Shown here: positions 5,757-11,166 of the stretch, one piece after another
How positions within the stretch are numbered: position 1 is the stretch's first letter
Layout: every line of letters starts with the position of its first letter
Notes under the pieces: model-generated
What the model was told of the DNA's origin: nothing
Database searches by the model: none
Seen by the model: the letters and a program-made list of their open reading frames with translations, nothing else
Position numbers and translations under genes: made by a program
Source of the DNA: Methanobacteriota archaeon
Lineage (GTDB): Archaea; Thermoplasmatota; Poseidoniia; Poseidoniales; Poseidoniaceae
DNA: 11,166 nt
Direction: 5' to 3'
Assembly (NCBI GenBank): GCA_011525095.1
Contig: WTIV01000020.1
Location: 1 to 11,166, forward strand

Positions 5757-8489
5757 TCAATCCTCTGAATCCGTATCTAGTTTAGAGTCGATTGGCTTCA
5801 ATTTCTTAATTGGGCTCAGAGTCGCTGTAGGCGCCTGTGCAACCTTTGCACCGGGCCTTTGACCTGGTGCAGAAGACGGCGGTGCACCTCTTCTCTTCAC
5901 TGGTTCCAAAACCTTCGGTTCTATGGGTGTGAGCACCTTTGTTTTAACAGGTGTCAAAACCTTCATTTTTGCAGGCTCAAGAACAACTGTTTCTTCTGCC
6001 TGAACAGGTTCAAGACGCTTCAAAGGAGTCAGTGTTGCGATTTTTTGCACCGGTTCGACTTCTTCCTCAATCGTCTCGATTATTTCTTCCACGATTGATT
6101 CGGTCTCGATTACAGGTTCGATTTCTTCGACCTGTGTCTCGATCACTTCTTCGGTAACCTCTGGAATTTCTTCAACTGTTTCAATAACTGATTCAACTTC
6201 TTCTACAGTTACGATTTCTGGTTCAATCTCTTCGACTGCTGGAGTTACAGGTTCTGTTGGTACAACCACCTGAGGTTCAGAAACTACAGGCGGGGCAATT
6301 ACCGGCTTCTTCACAAGTGAAGGTGCAATTACTGGGCTTGCAACTACAGGACTAGAAACCACTGGAGATGGTTCTTCTTGTGTAGACTGAGTTGGTGGCT
6401 TGACAAGTGGTTGCCTGACTACCTTCGGCTGAATTGGTTGAGGCAGGGTTGCTGCTGGTCTGCCCGTTAGAGGTGCTGAACCGCCAATAGGTGCCTTGAC
6501 CGGTCTTGCAATTGGTTGAGCACCACTCAATGATTTAGCCGTAGAGCGTGGTGCTCTCATTCCTGCCAGACCCATCGAAGGAGTGTGTTGAGCCGCGGCT
6601 TGTGCTAGTGCTCCGCGTGGAGCTCTTCCAGCAGATGCACCTAGTGCACTCGGCCTAGCCCCGAGTGCGCTTGGGTCCACACCCATCTGAGGCTGCTGTG
6701 CTTGTGTGCCCTGTCCAGAAATTGCTTGTAACCAAGACTGGCGTTTCTCAGCACGGGAGTCTTGTGATTGTAGATTATCGAATTCTTGTTGCTGTTCAGC
6801 AAGTCTTGCTTCATCAGCATCGATTTCTCCCTGTACCTTAGCCTCAATCGATTCACGCATCTTGACTTCTGCCATTGCTCTGAAGTCATCCATTTGCTGA
6901 GTTAGTGTAGACAAACGGTCTCTAATTTCAGCACGCTTGACACCGAGTTGTGCCTCGATTTCTGCACGAATATTCGCTTCACGCTTACGGACTTCAATAA
7001 GCGCCTTGTTGCGCATGATCTCTTCTCTCTTGTCGAGTTGTCTCTCGAGTTGAGTTGCGACCTCTTCCTCTTTTCGGGCTCTGAATTCTGCGAGGCGTTC
7101 TTCCATTTCAGCCTCGAGTTCGAGAACAGTTTCTTCCTTGATTAGATCGAGGTCAGTTTCCTGAGTGATTCTTTCATTTCGCAGCCTACCATCGATTTCA
7201 GACATAATTGCCTTACGAGCAGCGGACTCACGCGCTTGGAATTCTAACTCTAGGCGCTCAGACCAATCGACCTTCTTCGAATCATACCGTTCAGACATCT
7301 GGTCATGAAGTTCTGCTTCTCTCTCATACCGGAACCTTGCAAGGCGATTTTGGATTTCTGCTTCTCTAGCATTCCTATATGCTGCGAATTCGACATCCAT
7401 TCTTGCTTCGAGTTCATGCTCAATCTCTGCTTCTAATGAACGAGAAATATCATCGACAGCCTTTGAGAAGGTTAAGTCGTACTTTTCGCGCAATCTACTC
7501 TTGCGCTCTGATAATTTCTCAGAATATTGTGACTCCAATTGCCTCTCGACTTCTCCTCTGAGTTGCTCTCGCTTTCTTGCAACTGCCAGTTCTACATCCT
7601 GGCGCATTCTTTCTTCGAGTTCTTTTGTCTCTGAATTGAGTCTAGATTCAAGTTCCTCTTGAATAGAAGCTGCAATGTCTTCTTCCAGCCTCAGGCTACG
7701 CCTTTCGTATTCAGCACGCATGGTTGCTTCTCTTTGCTTGAGGCGAAGTTTGAGTTGTTGCTCCAACCTAGTTCTTATTCCCCTTCGGAGAGATTCCTCT
7801 CTTTCTGCGAGTTTTTGGCTTTGAACTTCCTCTAACTTCTCAACTTCTTTGGATTCTAATTCAGTGAACCTGCTTTCCATTTCTTTCTGAATTGTAGCTT
7901 CCAATTCACGGATTTTCCTCTGAAGTGATTGATTAAATTCTATCTCCAATCTCTCTCTTTGGAATGCTAACCTCTTACGATGCTCGTCGGACAATTGTGT
8001 TTCCAACTGAGAAATTACTGCTGTTCGGTGTTCCTCAACCTTGCGACTTTGCTCCACTTCAAGAGATTCCTTGAGAGCACTTATTTCCCTCTCAAGACGC
8101 ATCTCATGCATTTCTCTTAGGCGGATTTCTTCTCTAGTCAGGGCTTCGGATTCTAACTTAGACAACTCTTCTTCCATCTGACCTCTCAATTCAGTCTCGA
8201 ATGCATTGAGTGTCATTTCGTGCTGCCTAGAAATGTCTGTAGCCATGTTATCTTGCATCAATGAGATTCTCTCAGCTAATGCCTCACGGCGGAGTTTGCT
8301 CTCTCTGCGTAACTTTGCACGCAGTTTCTCTTCCTCTCTGAAACGTGAATTCTGCATTAACGTCTGATCCAAAGATGGGGATGGAGTAGACGTAAATTGA
8401 GCACGCAATGTAGAGAGGTCAATATTGCCAGAAGAGCTTCCTCTTCTCAACCCCACTCTATCTCCTGACTTGCTATCGCTAGCACTCAT
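5757..8489 (-). CDS. Large cytosolic coiled-coil protein with proline-motif tail
   Basis: A 910-residue protein I cannot assign to a named family. Residues 1-45 are a Ser/Arg-rich head. Residues 46-575 are an almost unbroken Glu/Arg/Lys/Leu-rich coiled coil without helix-breaking prolines, long enough to form a rod of several tens of nanometres. Residues 590-745 are a Gly/Ala/Pro/Val linker with short repeats such as PSALGA and SPVVxSPV. Residues 751-812 are strongly acidic (EE, VEEI and IETVEE runs). Residues 816-900 carry eight L-x-P-hydrophobic motifs, and the end is acidic (DTDSED). There is no signal peptide or membrane segment, so it should be cytosolic. The ATG at 8489 has GGGG five bases upstream and a good TATA box further up. 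It precedes the surface-protein gene in the same direction. Similar architecture occurs in scaffolding or cytoskeletal proteins, but Glu/Arg-rich coils give many false database matches to SMC, myosin or golgins. Confidence 0.88.
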   Translation of the reverse strand: MSASDSKSGDRVGLRRGSSSGNIDLSTLRAQFTSTPSPSLDQTLMQNSRFREEEKLRAKLRRESKLRREALAERISLMQDNMATDISRQHEMTLNAFETELRGQMEEELSKLESEALTREEIRLREMHEMRLEREISALKESLEVEQSRKVEEHRTAVISQLETQLSDEHRKRLAFQRERLEIEFNQSLQRKIRELEATIQKEMESRFTELESKEVEKLEEVQSQKLAEREESLRRGIRTRLEQQLKLRLKQREATMRAEYERRSLRLEEDIAASIQEELESRLNSETKELEERMRQDVELAVARKREQLRGEVERQLESQYSEKLSERKSRLREKYDLTFSKAVDDISRSLEAEIEHELEARMDVEFAAYRNAREAEIQNRLARFRYEREAELHDQMSERYDSKKVDWSERLELEFQARESAARKAIMSEIDGRLRNERITQETDLDLIKEETVLELEAEMEERLAEFRARKEEEVATQLERQLDKREEIMRNKALIEVRKREANIRAEIEAQLGVKRAEIRDRLSTLTQQMDDFRAMAEVKMRESIEAKVQGEIDADEARLAEQQQEFDNLQSQDSRAEKRQSWLQAISGQGTQAQQPQMGVDPSALGARPSALGASAGRAPRGALAQAAAQHTPSMGLAGMRAPRSTAKSLSGAQPIARPVKAPIGGSAPLTGRPAATLPQPIQPKVVRQPLVKPPTQSTQEEPSPVVSSPVVASPVIAPSLVKKPVIAPPVVSEPQVVVPTEPVTPAVEEIEPEIVTVEEVESVIETVEEIPEVTEEVIETQVEEIEPVIETESIVEEIIETIEEEVEPVQKIATLTPLKRLEPVQAEETVVLEPAKMKVLTPVKTKVLTPIEPKVLEPVKRRGAPPSSAPGQRPGAKVAQAPTATLSPIKKLKPIDSKLDTDSED
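5790..6032 (-). repeat. Eight L-x-P-[LVIA] motifs in the coiled-coil protein tail
   Basis: In the tail of the coiled-coil protein, Leu-x-Pro-hydrophobic occurs at residues 820, 826, 837, 845, 853, 861, 891 and 897. The copies at 845, 853 and 861 have an exact 8-residue spacing (KVLTPVKT, KVLTPIEP, KVLEPVKR). Regular short motifs in an otherwise disordered tail are typical of multivalent docking sites; the partner is unknown. Confidence 0.6.
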
Positions 8490-8564
8490 AATATCCCCAT
8501 CCGATAACCCATGCCTTTCTCATAATAGATAAGGAGCGCGATTGGTGACGGTTGTCGCGAGGCG

Positions 8565-8572
8565 ATTTATAC
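8565..8572 (-). promoter_or_regulatory. Candidate TATA box for the coiled-coil gene
   Basis: Read on the minus strand, GTATAAAT lies in the 101-base gap between the CDP-alcohol transferase stop (8591) and the coiled-coil start (8489). Initiation about 26 bases on would fall near 8542, giving a leader of about 50 bases with the GGGG ribosome-binding site near its end. This suggests the coiled-coil gene has its own promoter and is not only read through from upstream. Confidence 0.55.
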
Positions 8573-8590
8573 GACCACTCACGCTTGCCA

Positions 8591-9475
8591 TTACTCTTGT
8601 TCTACCTGCTCTGATTTTAGGTCTACTAAACGTGGACCCATTACGATGTATACTAACATCAAGAATAGAGAGACTGTGAACAAAAACATGGTGAATGACG
8701 TTCCTGACAAATCAACTCCTGCGTCATCTTTGTGTGTCAATGACATCGCATGTAGAATTGCAAACAAAAGTGAAGTGAGTTGGACAACACTCAACTTCAT
8801 TGGAATTCCTGATTTCAGCTTCGACATTTTTCTGTCAGAAATCATCAAACCGCCACTGATTAGCAATATTGGAAGAATAATGAAATCAAGGTACGGCTTT
8901 TCTCCCTCACCAAAACAAATTCCGCAATTCCATTGTGTAAGGTCTGGTCCATATCCAGATGATGGTTGAAGCCAAATTAGACCTGCTGCAGAAATAATCA
9001 GCATCGCATTTGCTGGTGATGCCATTCCGTAGAAATATGGAACATAGCCACCTTCATCGTGTTGGAACCTAGCAAGTCTCAGCATGCCACATGCAATCAT
9101 CCAAGAACATGCGATTGCAAGGCTAACTGTCCAAATTGGTGTCGCCTCACCCCACCTACCAAACATTGCGAAAATCATCAATGCAGGGGCGACACAGAAT
9201 GAGATGCAATCAGACATAATGTCTAGAGATCCACCGAGCAGTTGTTGCTTCGAATATTTTCTAGCAATTGGTCCGTCAATGATATCCCCAATTGCCGATA
9301 AAAGAATACACAACATAGCCGCCCAGATGTAATCGGTCAATACACCGCCCTGTGTATATGGCTCACCCATGTCATCGACTGCTAGCAAGAGGAAGAAAAT
9401 TGCAAGAGTACCAAATAAGCCATTCACGATGGTGATGTAGTCTGCAATTCCCATCATCCTGAATGTGGTCTTCAT
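8591..9475 (-). CDS. pssA: CDP-alcohol phosphatidyltransferase, probably archaetidylserine synthase
   Basis: A 294-residue integral membrane enzyme of the CDP-alcohol phosphatidyltransferase family, which joins a CDP-activated lipid to an alcohol. The full catalytic signature is present: D64..D67-G68-x2-A71-R72-x8-G81-x3-D85-x3-D89. The residues after it (CISFCVAPALMIF) and the later YFYGMASPANA segment (about 147-157) fit the PssA subgroup, so in an archaeon the likely reaction is CDP-archaeol plus serine to archaetidylserine. Hydrophobic segments from about 12 to 280 suggest roughly seven or eight membrane helices. The length is longer than minimal family members because of an extra C-terminal helix hairpin. 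The ATG at 9475 is preceded by GAGGTGA at ideal spacing; an in-frame TTG one codon earlier is not needed. The stop of the zinc-ribbon gene lies inside this site, so the two are coupled. Inositol or glycerol acceptors cannot be excluded. Confidence 0.88.
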   Translation of the reverse strand: MKTTFRMMGIADYITIVNGLFGTLAIFFLLLAVDDMGEPYTQGGVLTDYIWAAMLCILLSAIGDIIDGPIARKYSKQQLLGGSLDIMSDCISFCVAPALMIFAMFGRWGEATPIWTVSLAIACSWMIACGMLRLARFQHDEGGYVPYFYGMASPANAMLIISAAGLIWLQPSSGYGPDLTQWNCGICFGEGEKPYLDFIILPILLISGGLMISDRKMSKLKSGIPMKLSVVQLTSLLFAILHAMSLTHKDDAGVDLSGTSFTMFLFTVSLFLMLVYIVMGPRLVDLKSEQVEQE

Positions 9476-9479
9476 CAAA

Positions 9480-9486
9480 TCACCTC
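9480..9486 (-). promoter_or_regulatory. Ribosome-binding site of the phosphatidyltransferase, overlapping the upstream stop
   Basis: On the minus strand GAGGTGA (9486 down to 9480) precedes the ATG at 9475 by four bases. The TGA of the zinc-ribbon gene (9487-9485) overlaps its first bases, an arrangement expected for translational coupling. Confidence 0.7.
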
Positions 9487-9886
9487 AAAATGATATTTTG
9501 AATTCGACTTCACATGCAGGACAGGTGATTTCTCTTTCCCCAGGTCGCTTGTTCATTCGCAACTTTCGCTCGCAAGAAGGACAAGAAATTTCGATTTTTG
9601 GCCTGTTTGGCTTCAAGACAAAGTGAGTATGGCAAGACGCACATTGCAAATTTGCTGGCCTTTTGTCTACACCACAAACCAGCACCTTTGAGCAAGATGG
9701 ACAACTGATTTTCTCCTCTCGCCATTTTTTCCTTGTCCCCTCGTGTTCAACATTCACTTTGGTTTTACACATTAAACAGGTTATGATGCCCAAACCGTTA
9801 GGTAACAAGTTATTACACTTAGGACAAGACAAATCTGGCGCAGCGATTCTTGATTCTACACCTGCGCTAGACTCTTCATCCGACAT
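9485..9886 (-). CDS. Triple zinc-ribbon protein
   Basis: A 133-residue protein made almost entirely of three CxxC...CxxC zinc ribbons: C21/C24 with C37/C40 (CPKC, CLMC), C62/C65 with C82/C85 (CPSC, CASC), and C102/C105 with C122/C125 (CPSC, CPAC). An additional Cys sits at 71 in the second ribbon. Each pair is separated by a short basic hairpin, and the third ends ITCPACEVEFKI, resembling the generic zinc-ribbon/MJ0042-type finger. The N-terminal 15 residues are acidic and Ser-rich. There is no membrane segment. The ATG at 9886 was chosen because GGAGGG lies six bases upstream; the frame stays open to a TTG at 9931, but that codon directly abuts AAGGAG with no spacing. The role is unknown: such proteins bind nucleic acid or act as protein-interaction modules. 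Close coupling to the phospholipid enzyme downstream may be simple operon packing. Confidence 0.85.
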   Translation of the reverse strand: MSDEESSAGVESRIAAPDLSCPKCNNLLPNGLGIITCLMCKTKVNVEHEGTRKKWREEKISCPSCSKVLVCGVDKRPANLQCASCHTHFVLKPNRPKIEISCPSCERKLRMNKRPGEREITCPACEVEFKISF

Positions 9887-9892
9887 GCTTGG

Positions 9893-9898
9893 CCCTCC
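9893..9898 (-). promoter_or_regulatory. Ribosome-binding site that fixes the zinc-ribbon start
   Basis: GGAGGG on the minus strand, six bases before the ATG at 9886. It favours this ATG over the in-frame TTG at 9931. Confidence 0.65.
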
Positions 9899-9927
9899 TT
9901 GTTTTGGTTTTTGAGAGATTGCGCTAC

Positions 9928-10380
9928 TCAACTCCTTCTACCGATAATTTCCAAATTTTGAAGAGTAGCGGAATCTAAATCTAAAGTTGTTCCAGACAAC
10001 TCTGCCAATTCTCTCAACATAGTCCTTGCAGCAGCTTGTACCCTTGGATTTGATAAGTCGATAGATGCAAGGGAGTTTTGGCTTGCGTTTGAACTTCCAT
10101 CGTTTGGAAGCGGGACTCTGTCTATCACACACCACCATCTTGTTCGACCTTGGTCTCTATGATTCATCACCAAACCCAGCGACTCAAGTTTCCTCAAGTG
10201 GTGGTATAAATTGTAGCGGTCAACTCCGACGATTTTCTGTAATTGGACAGTTGTATATTCATCAGCCTCGAGAAGTGCAACATACAGTGCACGGCGTGTT
10301 GGATGCATCAAGGAAGTGCTAACCGGGTCTGCATGTACTCTAGCCAAGAGTGTCCACCTATGCATGGCCCTAATCGCCAT
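9928..10380 (-). CDS. ArsR-like winged-helix transcriptional regulator
   Basis: A 150-residue DNA-binding protein with a winged helix-turn-helix in residues 20-88. The opening LMHPTRRALYVALLEADEYTT is a classic ArsR-type first helix with the HPTRR motif. QLQKIVGVDRYNLYHHLRKLESLGLV is the helix-turn-helix with its recognition helix, and MNHRDQGRTRWWCVID is the wing. The C-terminal 60 residues (about 92-150) are less conserved and end in a helix that could mediate dimerisation. Classical ArsR metal sites are not visible: there is a single Cys (84) and no CxC in the recognition-helix region. The gene starts 30 bases after the P-type ATPase stop, with no clear ribosome-binding site before the ATG at 10380; a weak TATA-like AAATT about 23 bases upstream would suit a leaderless transcript. 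An alternative in-frame ATG is at 10365. Target genes are unknown. Confidence 0.82.
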   Translation of the reverse strand: MAIRAMHRWTLLARVHADPVSTSLMHPTRRALYVALLEADEYTTVQLQKIVGVDRYNLYHHLRKLESLGLVMNHRDQGRTRWWCVIDRVPLPNDGSSNASQNSLASIDLSNPRVQAAARTMLRELAELSGTTLDLDSATLQNLEIIGRRS

Positions 10381-10410
10381 GTGGCTTGAAGGTAGCGTTC
10401 AATTTGGGGA

Positions 10411-11166
10411 CTAGATTGAGTCGTACAGTGCCTTGAATGAATCAATTGTACCGTCCCAAATCGACTTGAAAATGTCAACAATTAGTTGCAAAGTACCGCC
10501 TGTTCCCGACAATCTTGCACCATTGATGATGACACCTATAACACTCAGTTCGTGGACAAGTACGCCGATTGCAAGACTGTCGTTAATTCCCGCTAGCACG
10601 AGATAAACAAGGATTAGTGTAATCGCAACCGAATATCCAATGTTCCAAAGTAGCACGTTGTGGGTACGCCTTGCTAATTTTACCAAATCTGAAATCAATC
10701 TCGGATCGTCTCCTGGAATCAAAACGTCTGCTGCTTCCAAGTTGGCTGATTCACCAGTGCCTATGGCAATTCCGATATCGGCTGCTGCCATAGCAGCAGC
10801 ATCGTTGAATCCATCACCAACCATCATTGTAACGTGAGTTTTGGACCGATTTTGAACCCACTGTACTTTACCTTCTGGAGTCATTTCTCCTCTCGCTGCA
10901 TTCCCCTGTACACCTAAACTCTTTGCGAGTGCATCGACCGCGTCTTGATTGTCTCCAGACAGAATTTCAACGTTAATACCTTGAGAATAAAGGGTTTGAA
11001 TTAATTCTGCGGTCCCCTCTCTCAAATCATCATGAATAAATGTGAATAATGCTACTGCCTTTCCATCTTTCAACAATAAACTAGCACCGTGTCCTAAGTT
11101 TAGAGCAGATTGCAACTCTTCCTCCAACTTACCTGAAACTTGAGAAAGTTCTGCTCGAACAAATGC
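10411..11166 (-). CDS. Heavy-metal (P1B-like) P-type ATPase, C-terminal part (partial, 5' end outside window)
   Basis: The frame is open to the end of the window, giving the last 251 residues of a cation-transporting P-type ATPase. Visible are the end of the nucleotide-binding domain (GHGASLLLKDGKAVALFTF, about 25-43), the segment DDLREGTAEL, and SGDN (usually TGD) with MTPEGK nearby. The hinge motif MMVGDGFNDAAAMAAADIGIAIG (about 114-136, in two adjoining pieces) is also present. Two membrane helices follow (about 171-193 and 197-215). The last carries LVHELSVIGVIINGARL, which resembles the HEGST-type helix 8 of Zn/Co/Cd exporters more than the copper-type helix. A 36-residue amphipathic tail follows. 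The phosphorylation DKTG loop, the CPC-type metal site and any N-terminal metal-binding domain lie outside the window, so the substrate cannot be settled. Placement in the heavy-metal group is by the length of the C-terminal region (only two helices after the hinge). Confidence 0.88.
   Translation of the reverse strand, partial: AFVRAELSQVSGKLEEELQSALNLGHGASLLLKDGKAVALFTFIHDDLREGTAELIQTLYSQGINVEILSGDNQDAVDALAKSLGVQGNAARGEMTPEGKVQWVQNRSKTHVTMMVGDGFNDAAAMAAADIGIAIGTGESANLEAADVLIPGDDPRLISDLVKLARRTHNVLLWNIGYSVAITLILVYLVLAGINDSLAIGVLVHELSVIGVIINGARLSGTGGTLQLIVDIFKSIWDGTIDSFKALYDSI

Noticed and set aside
5859..7561. Open frames on the + strand opposite the coiled-coil gene
   Set aside because: Glu/Arg/Leu-rich coding sequence read backwards gives Ser/Phe/Leu-rich frames; none has a ribosome-binding site or recognisable domain.
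5757..8489. Annotation of the coiled-coil protein as SMC, Rad50 or a myosin-like protein
   Set aside because: There is no Walker A, ABC signature or hinge, and similarity of Glu/Arg-rich coils is compositional.
1..11166. Mobile element, CRISPR array or defence island
   Set aside because: No transposase, integrase, terminal inverted repeats, regularly spaced repeats or nuclease/helicase clusters are visible; the gene set is mostly chromosomal housekeeping and envelope functions.

Overview
The window looks like ordinary chromosomal DNA of a marine euryarchaeon, most likely from the Poseidoniales (Marine Group II) or a close relative. I infer this from several signs: an archaeal-type translation initiation factor aIF5B, TATA-box promoters combined with GGAGG/GAGGTG-type ribosome-binding sites, a CDP-alcohol phosphatidyltransferase of the archaetidylserine-synthase type, and a secreted, membrane-anchored protein with thrombospondin-type-3 (Asp-rich) repeats and a short Trp-rich cytoplasmic tail. 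Base composition is moderate and looks even throughout. I see no insertion sequences, integrase, CRISPR array, rRNA or tRNA.

Layout. Genes from 1 to 3219 are on the + strand. They are the C-terminal end of aIF5B (1-474), a MoxR-type AAA+ ATPase (575-1582), a ParA/Soj-type partition ATPase (1663-2631), a small ribbon-helix-helix protein (2722-2949), and an 85-residue protein that resembles the first part of a PIN domain without its acidic residues (2962-3219). All genes from 3220 to the end are on the - strand. In their reading order these are the C-terminal part of a heavy-metal P-type ATPase (11166-10411), an ArsR-like winged-helix regulator (10380-9928), a triple zinc-ribbon protein (9886-9485), the CDP-alcohol phosphatidyltransferase (9475-8591), a 910-residue coiled-coil protein (8489-5757), and the beta-propeller/TSP3 surface protein (5682-3220). 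The two gene blocks converge at 3219/3220 with no base between them: the two TGA stops form one TGATCA palindrome.

How the genes may work together. The ParA, ribbon-helix-helix and PIN-like genes could form a segregation or regulatory cassette, by analogy with archaeal SegAB and bacterial ParA/ParG. The zinc-ribbon and phospholipid-synthase genes are tightly coupled, because the stop of one lies inside the ribosome-binding site of the next. The coiled-coil protein and the surface protein are consecutive and co-directional. One is a long cytosolic rod with a proline-motif tail, and the other is a membrane protein with a long cytoplasmic tail, so they could be partners in cell-envelope organisation; this is inference only. 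The most promising items for follow-up are the coiled-coil protein and the ParA/RHH/PIN-like trio. Nothing here is clearly a new defence or mobile system.

Several starts were moved downstream of the longest open frame because a clear ribosome-binding site sits before an internal ATG. There is no gene-free stretch longer than about 110 bases.
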